Of a DNA stretch of 39,401 nucleotides, positions 26,294-34,903 are shown piece by piece. The stretch spans positions 1 to 39,401 of the forward strand of contig JBKCIQ010000194.1 of assembly GCA_046302135.1 (NCBI GenBank). The letters run 5' to 3'. The stretch comes from AM-1111 sp046302135. Lineage in GTDB: Bacteria; Bacteroidota; Bacteroidia; B-17B0; Aurantibacillaceae. The position numbers were made by a program, and so were the translations under genes. A model generated the notes under the pieces. It worked only from the letters and a program-made list of their open reading frames with translations, was not told the DNA's origin and ran no database searches. Numbering within the stretch: the first letter of the stretch is position 1; each line of letters starts with the position of its first letter.

Positions 26294-26321
26294 AATTTTC
26301 TTTTTTTACTTTTTTTATATT

Positions 26322-26329
26322 TATATTTG
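26322..26329 (+). promoter_or_regulatory. Candidate -7 box for the E1 dehydrogenase gene
   Basis: TATATTTG is a perfect TAnnTTTG match in the 60-base gap. It ends 24 bases before ATG 26354. No clear -33 element was seen in the T-rich stretch upstream. Confidence 0.5.
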
Positions 26330-26353
26330 TCTGTAAACCCAAATTAATTTTTT

Positions 26354-28777
26354 ATGTCGGTTAGTACAAAGAGTTCCGGTGGTGAAATCAGTTTTGAAGA
26401 TTTTAAGCGTGCCGTAATTGAAGATTTTAAATTAGTTAATCTGAGCAGGCAGGCTAGTTTAATGGGTAGGAAAGAGGTTTTAACAGGGAAGGCTAAGTTT
26501 GGAATTTTTGGTGATGGCAAAGAGGTTGCTCAGGTTGCAATGGCTAAAGTATTCAGAAACGGAGATTTCAGAAGCGGTTATTATAGGGACCAGACGTTTA
26601 TGATGGCTATAGGCGAGTTAACCCCTGAACAGTATTTTGCAGGGCTCTATGCTCACACTGATCCAAAATTTGAACCTATGAGTGCGGGAAGGCAGATGGG
26701 TGGTCACTATGGAACGCACTTCCTAAATGAAGATGGTACATTTAAAAATTTAACTCAATTAAAAAATTCCTCATCTGATATTTCTCCAACAGGATCACAG
26801 ATGCCTAGGTTGCTTGGGTTGGCATATGCATCATATTTTTTCAGAGGGAACAAAGAACTTCAATCTGAGAAATTCTCACATCTTAGTAATAATGGAAATG
26901 AAGTTGCATTTGGAACAATAGGAGATGCATCCACCTCCGAAGGGCTCTTCTGGGAAACAATTAATGCAGCAGGTGTTTTACAAATTCCTATGTTGGTTTC
27001 TGTTTGGGATGATGGTCATGGAATTTCAGTTCCAAAAAAATATCAAACTACTAAAGAAAGTATCTCTGAAATTTTGAAGGGTTTTCAGAGAGAAAATGGT
27101 GGAAAGGGTTACGAGATATATAAAACAAGAGGATGGGATTACCCTCACCTTGTTGAGACTTATGAAAAAGCAGTTAAGGTTTGCAGAGAAGAACATGTTC
27201 CTGTTTTGATTCATGTTGAAGAAGTAACTCAACCGCAAGGACATTCTACTTCGGGCTCTCATGAAAGGTATAAATCCAAGGAAAGATTGGAATGGGAAAA
27301 AGATTTTGATCCAGTTAAAAAAATGCGGGAATGGATTATTGAAAATGCAATTGCTACTGATGCTGAATGTAACGAAATTGAAGAACAAGCAAAGGAACAT
27401 ATCAGGTTAGCAAAGAATTACGCATGGTCGTCATATTTGAGTCCTATAAAAAGTGAACTTGCCAATGCATCTGAACTGATACAAAAGCTTGCTGAAAGTT
27501 CTGAAAATTCTGATGAACTAATTCAGATTACAAATGAATTGGCTCAAATAAAAGAACCAATTCGAAAAGATATTCATTCTGCAATAAAAAAAGCACTTAG
27601 ATTAACGGTTGGAAAAAATTCAGAAGATAAAGACAGATTAATTAACTGGCTAAAAACCTCAAAAACGCAAGTGTATGATTTTTATAGTTCTTTTTTAAGT
27701 AGTCAAAGTCCAAGCGCTGTTAAAAATATTTCATCTGTTCCTGTTGAATATGAATCTGAAAATAAGTTGTGTGATGGTAGGGAAATATTGAGAGATAATT
27801 TTAATGTTATATTGGAGCGGTATCCTGAAGTTTTGATTTTTGGTGAGGACTCCGGTAAGATAGGTGGAGTAAATCAGGGCCTAGAGGGTTTGCAGGCAAA
27901 ATATGGTGAAAATAGAGTTTTTGATACAGGAATCAGGGAAGCAACCATTATGGGCCAGGCAATAGGATTGGCCATGCGTGGTTTAAGACCAATTTGTGAA
28001 ATACAGTATCTAGATTATATTTTCTATGCTTTACAACTAATGACTGATGACCTTGCAACTATAGAGTATAGAACAAAAGGAAGGCAAAAGGCTCCGGTTA
28101 TCATCAGAACTCGAGGTCATCGATTGGAAGGAATTTGGCATGCAGGATCTCCTATGGGTAGTATAATTCATTGTTGTAGGGGAATTAATATATGTGTGCC
28201 AAGAAATATGACACAGGCAAGTGGTTTTTATAATACTTTACTTAAAGCAGACGAGCCTGCTTTGATTGTTGAGCCTCTCAATGGATACCGTTTGAAAGAG
28301 CCCATGCCATCTAATTTTGGTGATTATTGTGTTCCTCTAGGTGTTACCGAGAAATTGACAAATGGAGAACAGGTTACGCTTGTAACATATGGTTCATGCG
28401 TTCGTGTTGCTCAAGAGGCAATCAAACATCTCGAAAAAGTAGGAATTTCAGTTGAATTAATAGATTTACAAACATTACTTCCGTTTGACGTTAATAACAA
28501 TTGTGTTGAGAGCTTAAAGAAAACAAATCGATTGGTAATTCTTGATGAAGATGTTCCGGGCGGCGCAAGTGGATTCATACTTCATAAAATTATTGAGGAA
28601 CAGGGAGGTTTTAAGTTTCTTGACTCAGCCCCGATAACTATAACCAGCAGAGAACACAGACCCGCATACGGTAGTGATGGGGATTATTTTAGCAAACCAA
28701 ATGCTGATGATGTATTTGAAAGAATATATGATATGATGCATGAGTTCGATCCTAATCGCTATCCTTCAATCTTTTGA
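26354..28777 (+). CDS. Fused E1 alpha/beta subunit of a 2-oxoacid (branched-chain type) dehydrogenase
   Basis: An 807-residue thiamine-diphosphate enzyme combining both E1 subunits. The alpha half (about 1-450) shows GYYRDQTFMMAIGELTPEQY and the ThDP/Mg motif beginning IGDASTSEG near 190. The beta half (about 470-807) shows REILRDNFNVILERYPEVLI, FGEDSGKIGGVNQGLEG, the transketolase-like VPRNMTQASGFYN and a C-terminal SREHRPAYGSDGDYF. It decarboxylates a 2-oxoacid and passes the acyl group to a lipoyl E2. The branched-chain type is most likely for this fused family in Bacteroidota, but pyruvate or another substrate is not excluded. No E2 or E3 gene is nearby. It converges on the GT4 gene with a 3-base gap. 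Confidence 0.88.
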   Translation: MSVSTKSSGGEISFEDFKRAVIEDFKLVNLSRQASLMGRKEVLTGKAKFGIFGDGKEVAQVAMAKVFRNGDFRSGYYRDQTFMMAIGELTPEQYFAGLYAHTDPKFEPMSAGRQMGGHYGTHFLNEDGTFKNLTQLKNSSSDISPTGSQMPRLLGLAYASYFFRGNKELQSEKFSHLSNNGNEVAFGTIGDASTSEGLFWETINAAGVLQIPMLVSVWDDGHGISVPKKYQTTKESISEILKGFQRENGGKGYEIYKTRGWDYPHLVETYEKAVKVCREEHVPVLIHVEEVTQPQGHSTSGSHERYKSKERLEWEKDFDPVKKMREWIIENAIATDAECNEIEEQAKEHIRLAKNYAWSSYLSPIKSELANASELIQKLAESSENSDELIQITNELAQIKEPIRKDIHSAIKKALRLTVGKNSEDKDRLINWLKTSKTQVYDFYSSFLSSQSPSAVKNISSVPVEYESENKLCDGREILRDNFNVILERYPEVLIFGEDSGKIGGVNQGLEGLQAKYGENRVFDTGIREATIMGQAIGLAMRGLRPICEIQYLDYIFYALQLMTDDLATIEYRTKGRQKAPVIIRTRGHRLEGIWHAGSPMGSIIHCCRGINICVPRNMTQASGFYNTLLKADEPALIVEPLNGYRLKEPMPSNFGDYCVPLGVTEKLTNGEQVTLVTYGSCVRVAQEAIKHLEKVGISVELIDLQTLLPFDVNNNCVESLKKTNRLVILDEDVPGGASGFILHKIIEEQGGFKFLDSAPITITSREHRPAYGSDGDYFSKPNADDVFERIYDMMHEFDPNRYPSIF

Positions 28778-28780
28778 TTT

Positions 28781-29977
28781 TCAATCGTAAATTTCTCTAT
28801 AGATATCTCTTGCGATCTCAAAATTTCTGAAGTCTATTGCAAGATTTCTAATTTTTTCTGAGTAGGATTTTACATCGGAACTTATAATTTTTTTTACTTC
28901 AACTAGAGAAATTTCAAATTCCTTTGTAGTCATTTCTTTCCAAACGTATCCCATTCCTGAATCTTCTATTATTTGGGAATCATTTGAAATATTCTTTGTA
29001 ATAATTATTGGTAAGCCCATTGCCCAGTATTCTCCGGTTTTTATAGGGGAGCAATACTTTTTTGTTGGTACTGGTTTAACAGGACAGATAGCGAAGTCCG
29101 CGAGGCCTACCCATTCCGGCATTTGATCATGAGGTATGGAACGTATAATGAATTTATCTTTTGAAATCCCTGAATCTACAATCTTTTGATTTATTGATTC
29201 GATTGCCTGATTTGATAAAATCAAAAAAATAATTTTATCACCAAAAAATTTGTCTGCACTTTTAAAAAAATCAAAAACTTCCTTGTCGTAGTATATACCT
29301 CCAAATTTCCCGGCATAAAGGCAAATTATTTTATCCTGAATATTTAGTTGTTGTATAAGGTTTAAATTTTTTCTATTTGAAATATTAAATTTATCTAGAT
29401 CAACACAGGCAGGTTTTACAAATTTAATTTTGATATCTAAAGCATATTTATTTTTAATATAGTTGTTCATTTCCGGTGCAATACTGATAATATGGCTGGA
29501 ATGAAGTGCTATTTTTTTCTCAAAATAAAATAAAGTTTTAAAAGCCCACGATTTTTTTTTCCAAGAACCATTTTCTACCATAGACTCAGCATGCGGTTCA
29601 TAACTGTCTGCTATAAGTCGGATTTTAGTAATTACAGATATAATATATGCAATCATTCCTGCAGGAGTACACCATGAATGAAGCGCATTTATTTTATTTT
29701 TTTTAATTGTTTTTAAAATTATAAAAATGCTAATAATCCAATTAACTGCGGCTGTTATACCAACAGGGTAATACTTAAGTCTTATGTTGCTGGATAAAAT
29801 ATTTTTATCAATTGAATTTGCTTTTGAATTTTTTTTCTCTAGTGTTATCAAATGAATTGAAATATTTTCCGGGTTGAGATTTTTAATAATTTTTAGATAG
29901 GGTAGGGTGTAAGCTTGAATTAGTGGATCATGGTAGCTCCAATAAGTAAATACGAGTATATTGTGTGTTTTTTTCAA
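28781..29977 (-). CDS. Glycosyltransferase, GT4-like (GT-B fold)
   Basis: A 398-residue cytosolic glycosyltransferase. The C-terminal half has the retaining GT-B nucleotide-sugar pattern: ICLYAGKFGGIYYDKE, then CSPIKTGEYWAMGLPIIITK, where the Glu of TGEYWAMGLP is the expected donor-binding residue. It probably transfers a sugar onto a surface glycan or lipid; donor and acceptor are unknown. The only usable start is TTG 29977, one codon after the TAA of the GT2 gene and in the same reading frame. Translation may therefore be coupled to GT2. Its dense A/T runs give it a more AT-rich look than dapD or dnaN. Confidence 0.8.
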   Translation of the reverse strand: MKKTHNILVFTYWSYHDPLIQAYTLPYLKIIKNLNPENISIHLITLEKKNSKANSIDKNILSSNIRLKYYPVGITAAVNWIISIFIILKTIKKNKINALHSWCTPAGMIAYIISVITKIRLIADSYEPHAESMVENGSWKKKSWAFKTLFYFEKKIALHSSHIISIAPEMNNYIKNKYALDIKIKFVKPACVDLDKFNISNRKNLNLIQQLNIQDKIICLYAGKFGGIYYDKEVFDFFKSADKFFGDKIIFLILSNQAIESINQKIVDSGISKDKFIIRSIPHDQMPEWVGLADFAICPVKPVPTKKYCSPIKTGEYWAMGLPIIITKNISNDSQIIEDSGMGYVWKEMTTKEFEISLVEVKKIISSDVKSYSEKIRNLAIDFRNFEIARDIYREIYD

Positions 29978-29980
29978 GTA

Positions 29981-30898
29981 TTATTTATGGCTAATGACTT
30001 CTTTTATTTTGCCAATTATTTTTTTACCAAAAATAATTTTTACGCCAAGCTGAACTAATTCTATTTTTATTCCAAGATTAATGATTGCCTTCATAAGAAA
30101 TTTAAGGCTTTTCCTTCTTTCTCTGTCTAAATATGAGTGTATTGAACAAAAGTAATTGCTGTAGCCTTTTAAATGTTTTTTTTCTGATTTAATTAAGTTA
30201 AAGTGATTTAAAATATATTTCGTTGCATTTTCTCTTCTTTCCGAAATCAATTGATTGAACCTCATCGATCTGTTGGCGTGTTCAATCATTGTAGATGATG
30301 TTATTCCTGATAGATAAAGATCTTGGCTCCATAAATTGCTGAAAAGAAATAGCCAGTCTTCCATGCCGGCATATTTTCTTTCTTCCGGAAATAAATTTAG
30401 CGCAGGATTATTTTTTTTTATACAAATGTTGCACGCAAATGGATTTCCCTTTAATAAAATTTTGTAATCATGTACACCTTCATTTAAAAATGAAATAGGT
30501 GCATTAAATTGATTTCCATCTTCAATGAAATCAAATTTACATGCGAAAAAATTCAAATTTTTGTAACTTGATGTTAAATTAAACAGGTTTTCAAGGTGAT
30601 TTAATTTGAATAAGTCGTCAGAATCTAGAAATACAATGTATTTTCCACTGGAATTTTTAATTCCGAAGTTTCTTGCCGCACCTCTTTCTTCATTAGTTTT
30701 ATAAAAATATTTAACGCGATTGTCCTTTTCTATTAGCAACTTAATTTTTTCGTAGGTTCCGTCAGTACTACCGTCGTCAATTACCAAAATTTCAAAATCT
30801 TTGAATGTTTGACTCAGTACTGATTCAATTGTTTGATTCAAAAATTCACATCTGTTGTAGGAAGGAATAATTACAGAAAAAAAAGGACTTGCTTTCAA
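29981..30898 (-). CDS. Glycosyltransferase family 2 (GT-A fold)
   Basis: A 305-residue inverting glycosyltransferase. The N-terminal nucleotide-binding segment is FFSVIIPSYNRCEFLNQT with VLVIDDGSTDG-type residues at about 38-47. The metal-binding DxD motif is LDSDDLF (Asp92-Asp95). A later GMEDWLFL supplies the catalytic ED pair. It likely builds a cell-surface glycan together with the following GT4 product. The start is TTG 30898, which directly follows an in-frame stop, and no ATG is available before the conserved strand. It is 63 bases downstream of the arginase gene on the same strand and could be read from its promoter. Confidence 0.87.
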   Translation of the reverse strand: MKASPFFSVIIPSYNRCEFLNQTIESVLSQTFKDFEILVIDDGSTDGTYEKIKLLIEKDNRVKYFYKTNEERGAARNFGIKNSSGKYIVFLDSDDLFKLNHLENLFNLTSSYKNLNFFACKFDFIEDGNQFNAPISFLNEGVHDYKILLKGNPFACNICIKKNNPALNLFPEERKYAGMEDWLFLFSNLWSQDLYLSGITSSTMIEHANRSMRFNQLISERRENATKYILNHFNLIKSEKKHLKGYSNYFCSIHSYLDRERRKSLKFLMKAIINLGIKIELVQLGVKIIFGKKIIGKIKEVISHK

Positions 30899-30961
30899 TT
30901 ACTTTACAAAATTAATTTAGGTTCAAATTAACTTTAAACTAAGGCAAAAGTATGAATACTT

Positions 30962-31915
30962 CTATAAATCGTGGCTGAGTTGATTTGTTGCTTTACTTAA
31001 AATTTCGAAGGCGTTTTCTGCCATAAGATTTTCCTTGTCAAGTGTTGGATTGATCTCAACCATCTCGAAACATGCAATTTTTTTGCTTCTCATTAAATAA
31101 TACACGAGATTCCCTGCCTCTTTTTCTGATAAGCCATTGGGAACCGGAGTTCCTGTTCCTGCGGAAATGCGTGAATCCATGCAGTCAACATCAAAACTTA
31201 CATAAATCATATCACAGTGATCTAAGTAATTTAGTGATTCAATTGCTATCCTTTCAACTGCTTTCTTTCGGATTTCGGCAACTGTAAAAACTCTTATTTT
31301 ATTCTTTTTAATTAAATAATCCTCTGCAGGTTCGTAATCCCTAAGTGCGATATAAACCAAATCAGTGTAATTTAATTTAGGGCAAATACCTCCAAGGTTT
31401 TTAAGTTTTTCCCAGTATTCATTTGTCTCATCGTCTGGTTTGTTTTGAATTTTGTCCATGTTATCATCACCCAAACTACAGGCTATTGGCATTCCGTGCA
31501 TGTTGCCGCTAGGCGTTGTGTAAGGTGAGTGAATATCAGCATGCGCATCAATCCAAATGACTCCGATTTTCTTATCGGGAGCAGCCATTCGCAAGCCAGC
31601 AATAGTGCCTATAGCAGAGCTGTGATCTCCACCCAGAACAATTGGAATCTCTCCTTTTTTAACTGTTTTTTGTATTTCATATGCTATCCGCTCACATAAT
31701 GTATGGACGCCTTTTATTCTTTTTGCATAATCATGAACAACTGGTTCAAGTAATCTGTGATTTTCATCCTGAATATCAGATATTTTATGTTTCTTAAAGA
31801 ATGGGCTTCCAAAATCAAGAGCGGCAATTTTTATTGCATCAACACCAAGACTAGCACCTCTTGTTCCGGCACCTATTTCAGATTTCACGGCAATAATTCT
31901 TATTGGTTTAATCAT
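30962..31915 (-). CDS. rocF: Arginase
   Basis: Arginase hydrolyses arginine to ornithine and urea. The 317-residue protein has all ureohydrolase manganese ligands: His98 (GGDHSS), Asp123, His125 and Asp127 (DAHADIHSP), Asp242 and Asp244 (SFDVDCMDS). The opening GAGTRGASLGVDAIK and the late GTGTPVPNGLS favour arginase over agmatinase, although substrate choice in this superfamily is not always predictable. It is divergent from arginine decarboxylase, which uses the same substrate, with an 89-base gap between start codons. The two glycosyltransferase genes follow on the same strand. Confidence 0.88.
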   Translation of the reverse strand: MIKPIRIIAVKSEIGAGTRGASLGVDAIKIAALDFGSPFFKKHKISDIQDENHRLLEPVVHDYAKRIKGVHTLCERIAYEIQKTVKKGEIPIVLGGDHSSAIGTIAGLRMAAPDKKIGVIWIDAHADIHSPYTTPSGNMHGMPIACSLGDDNMDKIQNKPDDETNEYWEKLKNLGGICPKLNYTDLVYIALRDYEPAEDYLIKKNKIRVFTVAEIRKKAVERIAIESLNYLDHCDMIYVSFDVDCMDSRISAGTGTPVPNGLSEKEAGNLVYYLMRSKKIACFEMVEINPTLDKENLMAENAFEILSKATNQLSHDL

Positions 31916-31959
31916 TTTCCGATTTTTAAATTAATAATAAAACCTAAATCTAAATCACT

Positions 31960-32000
31960 TACATTTGTGATAATTCTATAATCCGTCTCAGTTACTTTTG
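31960..32000 (+). promoter_or_regulatory. Two tandem -7 boxes upstream of the arginine decarboxylase gene
   Basis: TACATTTG at 31960-31967 and TACTTTTG at 31993-32000 both match TAnnTTTG perfectly. The first predicts a leader of about 30 bases. The second ends 4 bases before ATG 32005 and would give a leaderless transcript. Neither has a well-spaced TTTG partner. Confidence 0.45.
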
Positions 32001-32004
32001 TAAA

Positions 32005-33405
32005 ATGAAAGCAAATTCATATAAAAATCTAATCGAACAAACCTTTAACTTTCCTCAGGAGGGTTTTCAGGTTCAGGATAACGAGTTGTATTTTAATGAT
32101 ATACCCTTAATGGATATCATTAAGCAATATGGAACGCCTTTAAAAATATCATACCTTCCAAAAATCAGTAGTCAGATACAGAAAGCCAAAAAACTATTTA
32201 ATGTGGCTATGGCAAAGGCTGACTACAAAGGAAAATATTACTATTGTTACTGTACAAAAAGCTCTCACTTTTCATTTGTGCTAGACGAAGTTTTAAAGAA
32301 TGAGGTACATCTTGAAACTTCATCAGCTTTTGACATTCATATTATCAAAGAACAATACAAAAAGAAACTGGTTAACAAAGATACTTATATTATCTGTAAT
32401 GGATATAAAAAGCTTCCTTACAGACAGAATATCATGGAGTTAGCAAATGACAACTTCAATATTGTACCTGTTTTGGATCATAAAGATGAATTTGAGCATT
32501 ATAAAAAGTACTTTAAAGGTCAAAAACTTAAACTTGGAATCAGGATTTCAACTGAAGAAGAGCCGAGTTTTCCGTTCTACTCGAGCAGACTCGGAATTAG
32601 ATCATCTGAGATAGTTGAGTTCTATAAACAGAAGATAAAAGATAACCCAAGATTTGAACTAAAGCTTTTACATTTCTTCATTAATACAGGTATAAAGGAT
32701 ACTATTTACTATTGGACTGAACTTGTTAAATGCCTAAATATATACCTTGAATTAAAAAAAATTTGCCCTACGTTAGACGGATTGAATATAGGTGGAGGAC
32801 TTCCAATAAGAACAACGCTCGGATTTGAATACAATTACGAGTACATTATTGAAGAAATAGTTGCGCAGATAAAACTGTTTTGTAGCCAGAATAACATCTC
32901 TGAGCCGGATATTTTTACTGAGTTTGGGTCATTTACTGTTGGGGAAAGTGGCGCATCTCTTTATTCAATTCTTGATTTCAAACTTCAAAACGATCGAGAA
33001 ACTTGGTACATGATAGACAGCAGTTTTATTACAACTCTGCCAGATACTTGGGGAATTAACCAAAAGTTCATTTTACTTTCTGTAAATAATTGGGATAGGC
33101 AGTATCAACAGGTTAATTTGGGTGGATTGACTTGTGACAGTATGGATTTTTATAATACAGAAGCCCACGTAAATCAGGTATTTCTTCCAATAACTGAATC
33201 ACCTCAGAAGGACCCACTTTATATAGGTTTTTTCCACACCGGTGCCTATCAAGAGTCATTGGGTGGATATGGTGGTACACAACATTGTCTTATTCCCGCA
33301 CCTAAACATGTGCTTATTGACAGAGATGAGGATGGAGAAATTACAACCAGACTGTTTGCCAAAGAGCAGAGTTATAAAAGTATGCTTAAAATACTCGGGT
33401 ATTAA
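32005..33405 (+). CDS. speA: Arginine decarboxylase (PLP-dependent, alanine-racemase-fold Orn/DAP/Arg type)
   Basis: This enzyme converts arginine to agmatine, the first step of a polyamine route. The 466-residue protein has the PLP lysine segment YYYCYCTKSSHFSFV, TSSAFDIHII, RISTEEEPSFPFYSSRLGI, the glycine-rich phosphate loop LNIGGGLPIRTT, and late substrate and PLP contacts GGLTCDSMDFY and FFHTGAYQESLGGYGG. The sequence agrees throughout with the Bacteroidota arginine decarboxylase group. It is shorter than the E. coli SpeA type, so it is a distinct subfamily. The divergent arginase competes for the same substrate. A lipoprotein gene follows after 11 bases. Confidence 0.87.
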   Translation: MKANSYKNLIEQTFNFPQEGFQVQDNELYFNDIPLMDIIKQYGTPLKISYLPKISSQIQKAKKLFNVAMAKADYKGKYYYCYCTKSSHFSFVLDEVLKNEVHLETSSAFDIHIIKEQYKKKLVNKDTYIICNGYKKLPYRQNIMELANDNFNIVPVLDHKDEFEHYKKYFKGQKLKLGIRISTEEEPSFPFYSSRLGIRSSEIVEFYKQKIKDNPRFELKLLHFFINTGIKDTIYYWTELVKCLNIYLELKKICPTLDGLNIGGGLPIRTTLGFEYNYEYIIEEIVAQIKLFCSQNNISEPDIFTEFGSFTVGESGASLYSILDFKLQNDRETWYMIDSSFITTLPDTWGINQKFILLSVNNWDRQYQQVNLGGLTCDSMDFYNTEAHVNQVFLPITESPQKDPLYIGFFHTGAYQESLGGYGGTQHCLIPAPKHVLIDRDEDGEITTRLFAKEQSYKSMLKILGY

Positions 33406-33416
33406 ATCAGCACATT

Positions 33417-34100
33417 TTGAGATTAAATATTCAATATTTTTCTGCGTTTATTTTCTTACTTTTTTTATCAGCATGTAATCAATCTGTTGAAAAAAAGAAA
33501 ATCAGTCAAGGATATGTTTTGTATGATGTAGAGGTGGTAGATAAAAATCACTGGATGGTGAATTTTGCACCAAAACAATTGAAATTATATTTTGCAAAAG
33601 GAAAGTTTGCGGCTGAAATGTCTGCTATTGGCGGAATATTTCGTTATGTATTGATCTTAGATTCTATTTCAGAAACTCAGATACAGTTAACAAAGGTGTT
33701 TCAAGATAAAATGTACACCATTCAAACTAGAGAAGAAATAACTAAAGCTTTAGCTAACAGGTATATGGTTAAAAGTTTGGGTACTAAAGAGGATAACCTT
33801 GGTTATTTATGTACCGGCAATTTGGTTACAGAAAAAATATCAGGAGATACCTCAACGATTTGGTTGACTGAGGAAATGGGAGTTCAATTTCCCGTTTTCG
33901 TAATGCCAAAAAATGATTTAAAAGGTTTTCCACTGGAATATACAGTTGAAAATTTTGGGTTAAAACTCAGATTAAAGGCAATAAAAGTAGTTGAAATTAA
34001 CGTCAATGAGTCAATATTTCAGATTCCAAAGGGCTTTAATAAAGTAAGTAATGATTCATTGGTAAATTATTTTAAAAATATTAAATATGATGTAAACTAA
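33417..34100 (+). CDS. Lipoprotein with a DUF4412-like domain
   Basis: A 227-residue probable lipoprotein. The lipobox is LFLSAC with acylated Cys20. The start is TTG 33417, because no ATG or GTG precedes the signal sequence. The mature part has beta-strand patterns (LKLYFAKGKFAAEMSAIGG, LGYLCTGNLVTEK, FPLEYTVENFGLKLRLKAIK, FQIPKGFNKV) that parallel the next gene (GYECKKAIVE, GVPLEFEMPQG), so the two look like distant members of one DUF4412/GLPGLI-like group. It is likely co-transcribed with arginine decarboxylase. Function unknown; an outer-membrane or periplasmic location is inferred. Confidence 0.65.
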   Translation: MRLNIQYFSAFIFLLFLSACNQSVEKKKISQGYVLYDVEVVDKNHWMVNFAPKQLKLYFAKGKFAAEMSAIGGIFRYVLILDSISETQIQLTKVFQDKMYTIQTREEITKALANRYMVKSLGTKEDNLGYLCTGNLVTEKISGDTSTIWLTEEMGVQFPVFVMPKNDLKGFPLEYTVENFGLKLRLKAIKVVEINVNESIFQIPKGFNKVSNDSLVNYFKNIKYDVN

Positions 34101-34121
34101 TAGATGGCACGGAAATTGGTT

Positions 34122-34129
34122 TAAATTTG
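34122..34129 (+). promoter_or_regulatory. Candidate -7 box for the DUF4412-like gene
   Basis: TAAATTTG matches TAnnTTTG perfectly and lies 73 bases before ATG 34203, giving a leader of about 66 bases. No -33 partner was identified. Confidence 0.45.
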
Positions 34130-34202
34130 CAAAACAATCAACAAATAATATTCTATTTCAGATATAATAAATAATTATTAAAAAACAATCAAAATCTCAA
34201 AA

Positions 34203-34874
34203 ATGAAAAAATCAGCTTTAAAATCTTTTGGTTTGGTGTTGCTTTCTTTGGTCTTTTTTTCACAATTAACAGCCCAAATAAAAGAAGGAACAATTACCTA
34301 TACAATGACAATTGACGGATTGCCTCCTGATCAGGCGGCGATGATGGAAGGTATGGAAATGAAAACCATTTTTAAAAATGGTAAATCCCGTTCTGAAATG
34401 AATTCAGCATTTATGAATTCAATTACAGTAACAGACGAAAAAGGTGATTTCGTAGTTTTAATGGATGGAATGGGGCAAAAAAGCTATATGAAAGGAAATG
34501 CAAATGATGCTAAAAAGAAAAAGAAATCTGAAGAAAAGGATCCTAAAATAACATACACTGAGGAGAAAAAAACCATAGCGGGTTATGAATGTAAAAAAGC
34601 AATTGTTGAAGACGAATCATCAAAAGGTGAGAAAACAAAAAGCACATTATGGTATACGGAAAAAATAGCTCCAATTAAAAGTGGTGGAAGAAGAAACATG
34701 CAGTTCAAAGGTTTGAACGGAGTACCACTTGAATTTGAAATGCCACAAGGTCCAATGAACATTAAAATTTCTGCAACTAAAATCTCTGATTCCCCTGTTG
34801 CAGACGATTTATTTAAAGTGTCTACAGAAGGATATACGGAAATGGATCCATCTTCAATCCCTGGACAACAATAA
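34203..34874 (+). CDS. Exported DUF4412-like protein
   Basis: A 223-residue protein with a clear signal peptide (residues 1-25, ending LTAQ). The mature region shows the DUF4412 pattern: an opening EGTITYTMTIDG, repeated Met-rich segments (QAAMMEGMEMKTIF, LMDGMGQKSYMKGN), the motif AGYECKKAIVED, then TLWYTEKIAPIKSG and GLNGVPLEFEM. A Lys-rich patch lies near 101-107. These proteins are periplasmic or surface proteins of unknown role. The Met content (about 15 in 200 residues) could suggest metal contact but may only be compositional. It forms a tandem pair with the preceding lipoprotein. Confidence 0.75.
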   Translation: MKKSALKSFGLVLLSLVFFSQLTAQIKEGTITYTMTIDGLPPDQAAMMEGMEMKTIFKNGKSRSEMNSAFMNSITVTDEKGDFVVLMDGMGQKSYMKGNANDAKKKKKSEEKDPKITYTEEKKTIAGYECKKAIVEDESSKGEKTKSTLWYTEKIAPIKSGGRRNMQFKGLNGVPLEFEMPQGPMNIKISATKISDSPVADDLFKVSTEGYTEMDPSSIPGQQ

Positions 34875-34903
34875 TTTCTTAATTGTCTTTTTTTCAGATT
34901 TTT

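Noticed and set aside
26294..26353. Gap before the E1 gene as a riboswitch or attenuator
   Set aside because: Sixty T-rich bases are too short and unstructured. Only a -7 box is evident.
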